A DNA stretch of 64,000 nt, taken from positions 251,809 through 315,808 of the forward strand of contig DEZI01000030.1 in NCBI GenBank assembly GCA_002364755.1, in the 5' to 3' direction. The first letter of the stretch is position 1. Every line of letters begins with the position of its first letter. Of this stretch, positions 18,299 to 26,788 are shown piece after piece. The notes under the pieces are model-generated. The model did no database searches. It had not been told where the DNA came from and saw only the letters and a list, made by a program, of their open reading frames with translations. This stretch comes from Stenotrophomonas maltophilia. GTDB taxonomy: Bacteria > Pseudomonadota > Gammaproteobacteria > Xanthomonadales > Xanthomonadaceae. The position numbers and the translations under genes were made by a program.

Positions 18299-19443
18299 TA
18301 ACGGCGCAGCGCGTGCACCACAGGCGCCACCTGGTCCTGGCGGTCCAGCTCCAGGCCGACCTGCAGCAGTGCATCGGCCAGCGCATCGGCATCATCATCA
18401 CGCAGCGTGGCATGGCCGACCTTGCGGCCGTCGCGCGGCTGCTTGCCGTAGTCATGCCAATGGCCACTGGCCTGGCCCAGTACCGGCGCCGGATCGGGCA
18501 TCGCGCCCAGCCAGTTCAGCATGCAGGCATGGCCCAGCATGCGGGTGCTGCCCAGCGGCAGGCCCAGCACGGCGCGCAGGTGGTTCTCGAACTGCGAGGT
18601 CTCGCTGCCTTCGATGGTCCAGTGGCCGGAGTTGTGCACGCGCGGTGCCATCTCGTTGGCCAGCAGCTCGCCATCGCGGCAGAACAGCTCCAGCGCGAAT
18701 ACGCCCACGTAGCCCAGATGCTCGGCCACGCGGCGCGCGTAACCAATCGCCGCCTCATGCTCGGCATCGGACAGCACGGCCGGGGCCACGCTGGCCGACA
18801 GCACGCCATCGACATGCCAGTTGCCGGTGACCGGCCAGGCCTGGAAGCTGCCGTCGCGGCCGCGCACGGCGACCACGCTCACTTCGCGCTGGAAGGCGAC
18901 GAAACCCTCGAGGATCAGGCCGGTGCGCTCGACCTGGGCGCCGAGGGCGTCCCATGCGGCGTCGATATCGGCCTCGCTGCGCAGGCGGAACTGACCCTTG
19001 CCGTCATAGCCGAGGCGACGGGTCTTGAGGATGCACGGCAGGCCGAATTCGGCAGCCTTCGCGGCCAGTTCGTCGCGGCTGCGGATATCGGCGAAGGCCG
19101 GCAGCGGAATGCCCAGCTGCTGGAACAGGGTCTTTTCGCTCAGCCGGTCCTGTGCGACAGCCAGCGCCGACGGCGGCGGGTAGACCGGCACCTGGTCGGC
19201 CAGCCACTGCGCGCTGTCGGCTGGCACGTTCTCGAAATCGAAGGTGACCACGTCGACCTTGGCGGCAAACTCGATCAAGGCCTTGCGATCATCGAACGCC
19301 GCCACGGTGAGCGGCGCCAGCGGGCGGCTGCAGGCGTCGGCCGCCGGGTCGTACAGCTCGAAGCGCAGCCCCAGCGGCGCACCGGCCAGGACCATCATGC
19401 GGGCGAGCTGTCCGCCGCCCAGGATGCCGACGGTCAGGCTCAT
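18298..19443 (-). CDS. purK: N5-carboxyaminoimidazole ribonucleotide synthase
   Basis: A 381-residue ATP-grasp enzyme that carboxylates AIR with bicarbonate and ATP in purine synthesis. It has the N-terminal GILGGGQLARMM motif, the ATP-grasp segment KTRRLGYDGKGQ, and EMAPRVHNSGHWTIEGSETS near the metal site. All are PurK signatures. Its ATG overlaps the purE stop codon as ATGA. Its TAA stop touches the REP array, which could protect or end the transcript. Confidence 0.97.
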   Translation of the reverse strand: MSLTVGILGGGQLARMMVLAGAPLGLRFELYDPAADACSRPLAPLTVAAFDDRKALIEFAAKVDVVTFDFENVPADSAQWLADQVPVYPPPSALAVAQDRLSEKTLFQQLGIPLPAFADIRSRDELAAKAAEFGLPCILKTRRLGYDGKGQFRLRSEADIDAAWDALGAQVERTGLILEGFVAFQREVSVVAVRGRDGSFQAWPVTGNWHVDGVLSASVAPAVLSDAEHEAAIGYARRVAEHLGYVGVFALELFCRDGELLANEMAPRVHNSGHWTIEGSETSQFENHLRAVLGLPLGSTRMLGHACMLNWLGAMPDPAPVLGQASGHWHDYGKQPRDGRKVGHATLRDDDADALADALLQVGLELDRQDQVAPVVHALRR

Positions 19444-19943
19444 CGGCGCGGATCGTCGTGGGCCATGACATCTTCGGTCTGGCGGGTGCGGAAGGCTTCC
19501 AGCGCCTGACCGATGGACGGCTGGTCGCTGGCCAGCATCGCCGCGGCAAACAGCGCCGCGTTGGATGCACCCGCATTGCCGATGGCGAAGGTGGCGACCG
19601 GAATGCCGGCCGGCATCTGCACGATCGAAAGCAGCGAATCCATGCCATTGAGGGCCTTGGACTGCACCGGCACGCCCAGCACCGGCACGGCGGTCTTGGC
19701 GGCGATCATGCCAGGCAGGTGCGCAGCCCCGCCGGCACCGGCGATGATCGCGCGCAGGCCGCGCGGGCCCGCCTCTTCTGCATAGCTGAACAATACGTCT
19801 GGGGTGCGGTGGGCGGAGACCACCTTCACTTCGAACGGAACACCCAGGGCTTCAAGCTTCTGGGCGGCGTGCTGCATGGTTTCCCAGTCGGAGCGGGAAC
19901 CCATGACGATGCCGACAAGCGGCGCGATCGGGTTGGGGGTCAT
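19440..19943 (-). CDS. purE: N5-carboxyaminoimidazole ribonucleotide mutase
   Basis: A 167-residue class I PurE, which converts N5-CAIR to CAIR. Visible signatures are GIVMGSRSDWETM, VVSAHRTPD (catalytic His), and GAGGAAHLPGM. It is the first gene of the purEK operon and overlaps purK by four bases. It diverges from the Trm112-like gene. Confidence 0.97.
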   Translation of the reverse strand: MTPNPIAPLVGIVMGSRSDWETMQHAAQKLEALGVPFEVKVVSAHRTPDVLFSYAEEAGPRGLRAIIAGAGGAAHLPGMIAAKTAVPVLGVPVQSKALNGMDSLLSIVQMPAGIPVATFAIGNAGASNAALFAAAMLASDQPSIGQALEAFRTRQTEDVMAHDDPRR

Positions 19944-20001
19944 TGGCCGTCACCTGCCTTAAAGACGTATTCTAGCCGTCTTCCACGCAAGACGAAGAAC
20001 C

Positions 20002-20271
20002 ATGGATCGCAAGCTGCTTGACCTGCTGGTGTCGCCGGACACCCGCCAGCCCCTGTCCCTGCTGGATGGCAAGGGCCTGGAAGCCCTCAACAAGGCCATT
20101 TCCGCCGGTTCGGTCAACAAGGCCGACGGCAACCCGCTGGCCCAGCCGCTGCGCGAAGCGCTGGTCACCCGCGACCGCAAGCAGGTATTCCGGGTCGACG
20201 ACGGCATTCCGGTGCTGCTGGCCGAAGAGGCCATCCCGACCGCGCAGATCGCCGACTTCCCCGCCGCATGA
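20002..20271 (+). CDS. Trm112/YcaR-family small protein
   Basis: An 89-residue protein that starts MDRKLLDLLVSPDTRQPLSL, the Trm112p/YcaR N-terminal pattern, and ends with VDDGIPVLLAEEA. In YcaR the equivalent region usually has CP(V/I)C; here the Cys are replaced (SPDTRQ), so zinc binding is unlikely. Its stop overlaps the nadC start as ATGA. Confidence 0.85.
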   Translation: MDRKLLDLLVSPDTRQPLSLLDGKGLEALNKAISAGSVNKADGNPLAQPLREALVTRDRKQVFRVDDGIPVLLAEEAIPTAQIADFPAA

Positions 20272-21122
20272 CCGCCCTGCCGACGCCGGATGCGGCCCTC
20301 GTCGCGGCCGATGTCGCCCGCGCGTTGGCCGAGGACCTGGGCAGCGGTGACGTCACCGCCGCCCTGCTGCCCGACCAGGCCGACAGCGCCTACCTGCTGT
20401 GCAAGCAGGATGATGCCGTGATTGCCGGCCGGCCCTGGTTCGACGCCACCCATCGCGCACTCGACCCGGACGTGCGCATCGAATGGCGCGTGGCCGAGGG
20501 CGACCGCGTCGCCGCCGGCACCGTGCTGGCCCTGCTGCACGGGCGCAGCCGCAGCCTGGTCAGCGCCGAGCGCACCTCGCTGAATTTCCTGCAGACCCTC
20601 TCCGGCACCGCCACCACCACCGCCCGCTACGTGGCTGCCGTGGCCGGCACCGGCACGCGCATCCTCGATACCCGCAAGACCCTGCCCGGCCTGCGCATGG
20701 CGCAGAAGTACGCGGTGCGCTGCGGCGGCGGTGACAACCACCGCTTCGGCCTGTACGACACGGTGATGCTGAAGGAAAACCACATCCGCGCCGCCGGCTC
20801 GCTGCCCGCTGCCGTGGCTGCCGCGCGCCGGCAGTGGCCGTCGTTGCCGCTGGTGGTGGAGGTGGAGGACCTGGACCAGCTGCAGCAGGCACTGGATGCC
20901 GGCTGCGAGCGCATCCTGCTGGACGATTTCGATGCCGCGCTGCGCCGCGAGGCCGTGCGCATCACCGCCGGCCGCATTCCGCTGGAAGTCTCCGGCAGTG
21001 TCGGCCTGGACGGATTGCGCGCGATTGCCGGGGACGGCGTGGACTGCATTTCCATCGGCGGCCTGACCAAGCACGTGCAGGCCATCGACCTGTCGCTGAA
21101 GCTGGGGCCGCCGCCGGGCTGA
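20268..21122 (+). CDS. nadC: Nicotinate-nucleotide pyrophosphorylase (carboxylating)
   Basis: A 284-residue quinolinate phosphoribosyltransferase of NAD synthesis, making nicotinate mononucleotide from quinolinate and PRPP. It shows LNFLQTLSGTATTT, DTRKTLPGLR, GGGDNHRFGLYD and KENHI, all typical active-site segments. It is translationally coupled to the Trm112-like gene upstream and ends before a SMAG repeat. Confidence 0.97.
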   Translation: MTALPTPDAALVAADVARALAEDLGSGDVTAALLPDQADSAYLLCKQDDAVIAGRPWFDATHRALDPDVRIEWRVAEGDRVAAGTVLALLHGRSRSLVSAERTSLNFLQTLSGTATTTARYVAAVAGTGTRILDTRKTLPGLRMAQKYAVRCGGGDNHRFGLYDTVMLKENHIRAAGSLPAAVAAARRQWPSLPLVVEVEDLDQLQQALDAGCERILLDDFDAALRREAVRITAGRIPLEVSGSVGLDGLRAIAGDGVDCISIGGLTKHVQAIDLSLKLGPPPG

Positions 21123-21155
21123 GGCCTGCAGGACCTGCACGCGCTTCGCGCGATG

Positions 21156-21179
21156 AGCCGAGCATAGGCTCGGCTCTAC
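21156..21179 (-). repeat. SMAG/REP element
   Basis: Palindrome AGCCGAGC-ATAG-GCTCGGCT followed by CTAC (GTAG at the minus-strand 5' end). It lies 34 bases after the nadC stop codon. Confidence 0.8.
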
Positions 21180-21255
21180 GCCACGCGCGGAGGCCTTCAC
21201 GATTCGGCTACGCCTGCCTCTGCGACGCTGCGGCCATCCCCCACAGGAGCCGCGC

Positions 21256-22173
21256 ATGCGCTGGATGCTGTTGCCTGCCTGCCTGCTGCTGGCCGCCGCG
21301 CCGCTGTCAGCCGCCGCCGCCGAAGCCTGCGACGTGCCACCCCGCTTCGGCCTCAGTCCGCTGGCGATCTCCATCCGCAATGCCGCCTGCAACGAACACC
21401 GGCTCTGGTACCGCCCCTTCATCGACCGCGAAGGGCGCGCAGCCAGCCTCAGCGTCACCGAAGCGGAGAACGAGAACCTGGCTGACAACGGCCTGATCGC
21501 CTGGCAGCGCGTGGCCAGCTACTGGCGCGACAGCGGCACGCTCAACGCGATGGGCAGCATTCCCGGTGCCAGCAGCTGCCTGGCGCCGCTGGGCACGCGC
21601 TACACCGACAGCGACTGCCGCGCCTTCCTGGTCGACAACCCGTGGTCGGCCGCGTTCATTTCCTGGGTAATGACCCGCGCCGGCGTGCCGGGCTTCACTA
21701 CTTCGCCGCGACATATCGACTACATCCGCGCCGCCCACCAGGCGGGGCCGTCCGGCGTGCCGTACCGGCTGGTGGATCCGGCCACGGCCAAGCCTGCACC
21801 GGGCGACCTGCTGTGCTTCCTGCGCGACCGCAGCAGCACGCTGAGCTACAGCGGGCTGCTGAAGGCGCTGGGCAACGGCTCGGTCGGCAACTGGAAATCG
21901 CATTGCGAAGTCGTGGTGGCGGCCAACCTCGGCGGCGACCAGACCCTGTACCTGGTGGGCGGCAACGTGATGAACACCGTGGCCATGCGACTGCTGCAGC
22001 TGGACCGCACGGGCCTCATCCAGCTGCCGCCAGCGCGCGATCGCAGCAGCAGCGGCATCGACCCCAGCTGCACGCCCGGCCGCGAGGACGAATGCAGCTT
22101 CAACCGCCAGGACTGGGCGGCACTGCTGCAGCTGACGGCTCCGGCATCGCGGGTAGCCAAGAACGGACAATGA
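21256..22173 (+). CDS. Secreted DUF2272-like protein
   Basis: A 305-residue protein with a Sec signal peptide (MRWMLLPACLLLAAAPLSAA, cut near AAA). The mature region carries NPWSAAFISWVMTRAGVP, PAPGDLLCF and SHCEVVVA, which match the DUF2272 pattern and recall the papain-like NlpC/CHAP fold with a late His. A hydrolytic cell-wall role is conceivable but not shown. A ribosome site AGGAG lies six bases before the ATG. It is followed by the DUF3301 gene. Confidence 0.8.
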   Translation: MRWMLLPACLLLAAAPLSAAAAEACDVPPRFGLSPLAISIRNAACNEHRLWYRPFIDREGRAASLSVTEAENENLADNGLIAWQRVASYWRDSGTLNAMGSIPGASSCLAPLGTRYTDSDCRAFLVDNPWSAAFISWVMTRAGVPGFTTSPRHIDYIRAAHQAGPSGVPYRLVDPATAKPAPGDLLCFLRDRSSTLSYSGLLKALGNGSVGNWKSHCEVVVAANLGGDQTLYLVGGNVMNTVAMRLLQLDRTGLIQLPPARDRSSSGIDPSCTPGREDECSFNRQDWAALLQLTAPASRVAKNGQ

Positions 22174-22241
22174 GCAAGGTGGCTTGATCCGCTGCGCGTT
22201 CGCCGCCATCTTTGCGGGATCGACCCTGCACGCGTGACGCC

Positions 22242-22592
22242 ATGCCTACCCTGTTGTTGCTGCTGATTGCCGGCGGCATCGTCTATTTCTTCTGGAACGC
22301 CGCGCGTTCGGCCGCCGAACGTGCCATCGAACTCGGCCGCAATGCGTGCCGCGCCGCCGACGTGCAGTGGCTGGACCAGGCGGTGCACGCCACCGGCATG
22401 CGCCTGTCGCGTGGCGAGAATGGGCGGCTCGGCTTCGAGCGCACCTTCAAGTTCGAGTATTCCTATGACGGCATCGATCGCCACGTCGGCCGCATGGTGC
22501 TGCGCGGCGACCAGCTGGTGTCGTTCACCGGCCCGGGTGCGGCGCGGATCAGCCAGATCCGCGCGGATGTGGAAGACGCAGAGGACATCTAA
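22242..22592 (+). CDS. DUF3301 single-span membrane protein
   Basis: A 116-residue protein beginning MPTLLLLLIAGGIVYFFW, one N-terminal membrane helix, then RNACRAADVQWLDQAV and RTFKFEYSYDG, which are characteristic of the DUF3301 family of proteobacteria. Function is unknown. The gene is convergent with sspB, with one REP element between them. Confidence 0.85.
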   Translation: MPTLLLLLIAGGIVYFFWNAARSAAERAIELGRNACRAADVQWLDQAVHATGMRLSRGENGRLGFERTFKFEYSYDGIDRHVGRMVLRGDQLVSFTGPGAARISQIRADVEDAEDI

Positions 22593-22603
22593 GCGATAAC
22601 GAC

Positions 22604-22627
22604 GTGCCGACCAACGGTCGGCACCTA
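22604..22627 (-). repeat. SMAG/REP element between DUF3301 gene and sspB
   Basis: Palindrome GTGCCGACC-AAC-GGTCGGCAC followed by CTAT, a variant of CTAC. Probably ends both convergent transcripts. Confidence 0.7.
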
Positions 22628-22631
22628 TCCC

Positions 22632-23099
22632 TTATTTGACAACGCGCAGCGTCGGGCGGCCCTTCGGTGGCGGCGTGGTCGGCGGCCGGTCGTCCGGCGG
22701 CGTGTCATCCGACGGGGTCTCGCCTTCGTGCAGCAGCTCGTCGCTGGTCGGTGCCGGTTCGGTGCCCGGGATATCGTCCGGCAGCGCCATGCCCTGCCCG
22801 GTCTCGCGTGCGTACACGGCCAGCACCGCACTGATCGGCACCTGCACCGGATAGCTGGTACCGGAGAAGCGGGCCGAGAAGCTCACCATCTCGTTGTTGA
22901 TCATCAGCTGCACCACCGCGCGCTCGGCGATGTTGAGCACCACGCGGCCATCCTTCACCGCCGAAGGCGGCACCTGGACGCCGGGAACGCCGGCATCGAC
23001 CAGGATGTGCGGGGTCAGCTGGTTGTCATTGATCCATTCCACCAGCGCCCGCAGCAGGTACGGGCGGTGGCTGGTCATGTGGAAGAAGTCGTCGGTCAT
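22632..23099 (-). CDS. sspB: Stringent starvation protein B, ClpXP adaptor
   Basis: A 155-residue protein that delivers ssrA-tagged substrates to ClpXP. The N-terminal domain has SHRPYLLRALVEWINDN, LVDAGVPGVQVP and NNEMVSFSARFSG, the tag-binding fold. A flexible Pro/Asp-rich linker leads to the C-terminal RPTLRVVK, the ClpX-binding XB motif. It is paired with sspA, as usual. Confidence 0.96.
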   Translation of the reverse strand: MTDDFFHMTSHRPYLLRALVEWINDNQLTPHILVDAGVPGVQVPPSAVKDGRVVLNIAERAVVQLMINNEMVSFSARFSGTSYPVQVPISAVLAVYARETGQGMALPDDIPGTEPAPTSDELLHEGETPSDDTPPDDRPPTTPPPKGRPTLRVVK

Positions 23100-23184
23100 G
23101 CGTGAAGTGTACGCGCCCGACGCCCCTGCCGGGGCGGATCGCCTGCACGCTAGTGGGCATGCAGACGGAATGCGCCCGCCGGAC

Positions 23185-23820
23185 TCAGCCCGGCAGGTCG
23201 CGCAGCTTCTTTTCCTGGTCGGTCAGGCTGCGGACGAAACCGGGGTGGCGGAAGATGCGGTTGCCGTAATCCTCGATGGCCTTGCCATCCTTGGGCAGCG
23301 GCACGTCCAGCGACTGCAGCCGCCAGATGATCGGCGCCATCGCGCAGTCAGCCAGGCTCATTTCCGGGTTGAGGAAGAACTTGCTGGCCTTGAACAGCGG
23401 CAGCGAGGCGGTCAGCAGTTCCTTCAGCCTTTTGCGGCCAGCTTCGGCCTGGGTCTTGTTGCCCAGCTGGATGGCCTGCACCTGCGGCACCCAGTCGTGC
23501 TCGATGCGCAGCATGGCCAGGCGGATGCGTGCACGCGAGAGCGGATCGACCGGCATCAGCGGCGGATGCGGGTAGCGCTCGTCGAGGTACTCGCTGACCA
23601 CCGAGGCGGCGTACAGGACCAGCTCGCGCTCGACCAGGGTCGGCACCGAGTGGTAGGGATTGAGGTCAATCAGATCTTCAGGCGGGTTCTGCGGGTCGAC
23701 AGGAACAGAGTCATAGCTGACCCCTTTGGCCGCCAGGACCAGGCGGACCCGGTGGCACAGGACATCATCGTTCGAGGAAAACAGCGTCAGTGTATTGCGC
23801 ATGCGTACGCTCGCCGCCAT
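23185..23820 (-). CDS. sspA: Stringent starvation protein A (GST-fold RNA polymerase-associated protein)
   Basis: A 211-residue protein with a thioredoxin-like N-terminal and helical C-terminal GST fold (NTLTLFSSNDDVLCHRVRLV, NPYHSVPTLVERELVLY, SLADCAMAPIIWRL). SspA binds RNA polymerase during starvation and acid stress and lacks GST activity in E. coli. The ATG at 23820 has GGGAG eight bases upstream. Its position between petC and sspB is the conserved gammaproteobacterial arrangement. Confidence 0.95.
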   Translation of the reverse strand: MAASVRMRNTLTLFSSNDDVLCHRVRLVLAAKGVSYDSVPVDPQNPPEDLIDLNPYHSVPTLVERELVLYAASVVSEYLDERYPHPPLMPVDPLSRARIRLAMLRIEHDWVPQVQAIQLGNKTQAEAGRKRLKELLTASLPLFKASKFFLNPEMSLADCAMAPIIWRLQSLDVPLPKDGKAIEDYGNRIFRHPGFVRSLTDQEKKLRDLPG

Positions 23821-23865
23821 CAAAGGCTCTCCCACGACAGGAGACCGCCTGCCGCATCGGCGCCA

Positions 23866-23880
23866 CCAGCACCGTGCTGG
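23866..23880. promoter_or_regulatory. 15-base palindrome upstream of sspA
   Basis: CCAGCAC-C-GTGCTGG is a perfect 7+7 inverted repeat, about 45 bases before the sspA start. It could be an operator or a small hairpin in the sspA leader. Confidence 0.3.
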
Positions 23881-23911
23881 CGGTCGACTCCTCCCCGAGT
23901 GTGCAACCCGG

Positions 23912-23934
23912 CATCACAAAAGCCAATAGGCTTT
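23912..23934 (-). terminator. Possible weak terminator of petABC
   Basis: A 6-bp stem AAAGCC/GGCTTT with loop TATT is followed by TTGTG on the minus strand, 20 bases past the petC stop. The stem and T-run are short, so read-through into sspAB is possible. Confidence 0.4.
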
Positions 23935-23954
23935 GCGTCGTGCCGGCAGCAGAA

Positions 23955-24704
23955 TCAGTGCACGTCTTTCCAGTATTCCTTTTTCAGCAGGTACAGCAGG
24001 AAGGTCAGCAGGGCCAGGAACAGGATCACCCACACGCCCAGCTGCTGGCGCTTCAAGGCGGCTGGTTCACCGGCGTACTCAAGGAAGTTGGTGATGTCCC
24101 TCACGGCCTGGTCGTACTGCCCGGCATCGACATTGCCCGGCGTTTCCAGGCGCAGCCCGGTGACCGGCGGATCCATGCCCGGCGCCTCGGCCTTGCCATG
24201 CACCGCGTGCTGCAGGCCCTGCATCTCCCACAGCGGGTTGGGCATGGATGCGTTTGCGAACAGGGCGTTGTTCCAGCCCAGCGGCCGGCTGCTGTCCAGG
24301 TAGAACGACTTGAGGTAGGTATAGACCCAGTCGCTGCCGCGTACCCGCGAGATCAGGCTGAGGTCCGGCGGCATCTTGCCGAACCACTTTTCCGCCTGTT
24401 CCCTGGGCATTGCCACCGGGATCGGGTCACCGATCGCCGAGCCGGTGAAGTTGAGGTTGGCCATCACCTCTTCCTCGCTCAGGCCAAGGTCCTGCGCCAT
24501 GCGCGAATAGCGCAGGTACTTCAGCGCGTGGCAGCCGGAACAGTAGTTCATGTACAGCTGCGCGCCGCGCTGCAGCGATGCGCGGTCACCGAGGTCGTTG
24601 CCGGCCTGCAGCAGCTTGGTGCCACCTTCGGCGGCGGAGGCCAGGAAACTGCCCAGCATCAGGGTGGCCGTCAGGGCCAGCCGGACCATCCAGCGATCAG
24701 TCAT
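23955..24704 (-). CDS. petC: Ubiquinol-cytochrome c reductase, cytochrome c1 subunit
   Basis: A 249-residue haem protein of respiratory complex III. The signal peptide ends FLASAAEGG, the haem-binding motif CSGCH follows in YMNYCSGCHALKYLRYSRM, and a C-terminal anchor helix (GVWVILFLALLTFLLYLL) ends the protein with KKEYWKDVH. Met ligand candidates lie in NASMPNPLWEM. The start codon overlaps the end of petB by eight bases. Confidence 0.97.
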   Translation of the reverse strand: MTDRWMVRLALTATLMLGSFLASAAEGGTKLLQAGNDLGDRASLQRGAQLYMNYCSGCHALKYLRYSRMAQDLGLSEEEVMANLNFTGSAIGDPIPVAMPREQAEKWFGKMPPDLSLISRVRGSDWVYTYLKSFYLDSSRPLGWNNALFANASMPNPLWEMQGLQHAVHGKAEAPGMDPPVTGLRLETPGNVDAGQYDQAVRDITNFLEYAGEPAALKRQQLGVWVILFLALLTFLLYLLKKEYWKDVH

Positions 24705-25956
24705 GGGTGGTCACCCTCTCCGGTACCGGTTTGGTCCTGTCCAACCTTGTCCATACCGGCATGGTGATGAAGAACGCGAAGTACAGGAAGGTCAGCACCC
24801 GCCCGACGTAGGTTTCATGCGCATCGGTACCGGGGCCGGAACCGATCACGCCCAGCCAGACGAAGCACACGGCGAACACGCCCAGCAGCACCTTTGAGAG
24901 CACGCCGCGGTAGCGGTAGGACTTGACCTTCGCACGGTCCAGCCACGGCACCAGGAACAGGATCGCGATGGCCGAGAACATCACCAGCACGCCGCCCAGC
25001 TTGTTGGGCACCACGCGCAACATCGCGTAGTACGGCGTGTAGTACCAGACCGGCTTGATGTGCTCGGGCGTCACCAGGCGGTTGGCCTCGGTGAAGTTGT
25101 CGTGCTCCAGGAACAGGCCACCGAAGGCCGGCGCAAAGAAGATGATGAAGGCGGCGATGATCAGCAGGAAGCCGGCGCCGACGCCATCCTTGAGCGTGTA
25201 GTACGGATGGAAGGGAATGCCATCGGCCGGGGCGTTCGGCGACCAGCGGTTGCCCTTGGGCCCCTTCTTGATCTCCACGCCGTCGGGGTTGTTGGACCCC
25301 ACTTCGTGCAGCGCGCCCAGATGCAGCACCACCAGCAGCAGCAGCACCAGCGGCAGGGCGATGACGTGCAGGGCGAAGAAGCGGTTGAGCGTGGCGTCAC
25401 TGGGCAGGTAGTCGCCCATGATCCATTCGGTCAGGCCGTTGCCGATGACCGGTATCGCGCCGAACAGCGAGATGATGACCTTCGCGCCCCAGAACGACAT
25501 CTGGCCCCACGGCAGCACGTAGCCCATGAAGGCTTCGGCCATCAGCACCAGGTAGATCAGCATGCCGAGGATCCACACCAGCTCGCGCGGCTTCTGGTAA
25601 CTGCCGTACATCAGGCCGCGGAACATGTGCAGGTAGACCACGATGAAGAACAGCGAGGCGCCGGTGGAGTGCATGTAGCGGATCAGCCAGCCCCACTCCA
25701 CATCCCGCATGATGTATTCGATGGAGCCGAACGCCTCGGCGGCGTTGGTCTTGTAGTGCATCGTCAGGAAGATGCCGGTGACGATCTGGTTGACCAGCAC
25801 CAGCAGCGCCAGCGAGCCGAAGTAGTACCAGAGGTTGAAGTTCTTCGGCGCGTAGTACTCGCTGACGTGCTTGCGGTAGACCGGCATCAGGCCGGGCGCG
25901 CGCGCGTTGACCCAGTCGGCGACGCCGCTGGCGGTACGGGCGAGGATGTTGGCCAT
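24697..25956 (-). CDS. petB: Ubiquinol-cytochrome c reductase, cytochrome b subunit
   Basis: A 419-residue integral membrane subunit of the bc1 complex carrying two b-type haems and the quinol sites. It contains NLWYYFGSLALLVLVNQIVTG, the His-bearing helices (RYMHSTGAS, FFALHVIALPL) and a PEW-loop-equivalent PEHIKPVWYYTPYYAMLR. The start ATG overlaps the Rieske stop as TGATG. Length is in the proteobacterial range with eight helices. Confidence 0.97.
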   Translation of the reverse strand: MANILARTASGVADWVNARAPGLMPVYRKHVSEYYAPKNFNLWYYFGSLALLVLVNQIVTGIFLTMHYKTNAAEAFGSIEYIMRDVEWGWLIRYMHSTGASLFFIVVYLHMFRGLMYGSYQKPRELVWILGMLIYLVLMAEAFMGYVLPWGQMSFWGAKVIISLFGAIPVIGNGLTEWIMGDYLPSDATLNRFFALHVIALPLVLLLLVVLHLGALHEVGSNNPDGVEIKKGPKGNRWSPNAPADGIPFHPYYTLKDGVGAGFLLIIAAFIIFFAPAFGGLFLEHDNFTEANRLVTPEHIKPVWYYTPYYAMLRVVPNKLGGVLVMFSAIAILFLVPWLDRAKVKSYRYRGVLSKVLLGVFAVCFVWLGVIGSGPGTDAHETYVGRVLTFLYFAFFITMPVWTRLDRTKPVPERVTTHD

Positions 25957-26576
25957 CAGGCTGCCCCCTGCGGATCGACACCGATGATGATGGTGTTGTC
26001 GTCCTGGTAATGGTGCGCGGGCACCTTCAGGTTGATCGGCGCCGGCACGTCCTTGAAGACGCGGCCGGACATGTCGAAGCGCGACTTGTGGCAGGGGCAG
26101 AAGTAGCCGCCCTTCCACTGCGGGTCATACGGCTCGGGGCGGATCTCCGCCACCATTTCAGGCGAACAGCCCAGGTGCGTGCACAGCCCGACCAGCACGG
26201 AGACATCCGGCTTGATCGAACGCAGCTCGGGGTTCTGCTTGAGCACGTAGTCCGGCTGCTGGTCCTTCTCGCCGGACTCGGGGTCCTTGAGACGGCCATC
26301 CAGCCCATGCAGCGCATCGAGGATCGCCTTGGACCGTTTGACGATCCAGATCGGCTGGCCACGCCATTCCACGATCAGGCGTTGGCCTTCCTGCAGGGCG
26401 CTGATGTCGGCCACCACCGGTGCGCCGGCAAGCTTGGCGCGGGCACTGGGGTTCCAGGATTTGATGAAAGGAACTGCGGTGAATCCGACGCCGACGGCGC
26501 CCACCACGGCTGTGGTGGCAGAAAGAAAACGCCGACGTCCGGTGTTGACTGGATCGTGTACCCCATCGTTGGCCAT
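25956..26576 (-). CDS. petA: Ubiquinol-cytochrome c reductase, Rieske iron-sulfur subunit
   Basis: A 206-residue Rieske protein. A twin-arginine type N-terminus (GRRRFLSATTAVVGAVGVG) serves as membrane anchor. The [2Fe-2S] ligands are in CTHLGC and CPCHKS; the usual sequence of the second box is CPCHGS, so a Lys replaces Gly next to the ligand His. First gene of petABC; a possible promoter lies about 80-110 bases upstream. Confidence 0.97.
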   Translation of the reverse strand: MANDGVHDPVNTGRRRFLSATTAVVGAVGVGFTAVPFIKSWNPSARAKLAGAPVVADISALQEGQRLIVEWRGQPIWIVKRSKAILDALHGLDGRLKDPESGEKDQQPDYVLKQNPELRSIKPDVSVLVGLCTHLGCSPEMVAEIRPEPYDPQWKGGYFCPCHKSRFDMSGRVFKDVPAPINLKVPAHHYQDDNTIIIGVDPQGAA

Positions 26577-26657
26577 CCGGCACTCCGATATTGATTAGGT
26601 AGCTTTAAGGCTGCCAGCGGATCCGGTGGGGGCCAGAGCCGCATTGAATCATGGGCG

Positions 26658-26687
26658 AGTGTAGCGGAACCGTCGCGCGCCACACAA
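26658..26687 (-). promoter_or_regulatory. Possible sigma-70 promoter of petABC
   Basis: On the minus strand TTGTGT (26687-26682) and TACACT (26663-26658) are separated by 18 bases. Both boxes are partial matches to the consensus. Confidence 0.35.
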
Positions 26688-26712
26688 CGCATTGCAACAA
26701 TCTTTGAAAAGC

Positions 26713-26788
26713 GTGCCGACTGACAGTCGGCACCTACCAACAGTCGGCACCTACCAACAGCCGGCGCCTGACGACGGTCGGCACCTAC
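26713..26788 (-). repeat. Degenerate tandem SMAG/REP cluster
   Basis: One complete palindrome (GTGCCGACT...AGTCGGCAC then CTAC) is followed by two partial copies ending in CTAC. The last CTAC supplies the TAG stop codon of the transglycosylase gene. Confidence 0.75.

Noticed and set aside
17926..19509. Pro/Ala/Arg-rich open frames through the 18 kb repeat
   Set aside because: The 36-base unit is a multiple of three, so all frames stay open and give repetitive peptides; there is no ribosome site and they run antisense into purK.
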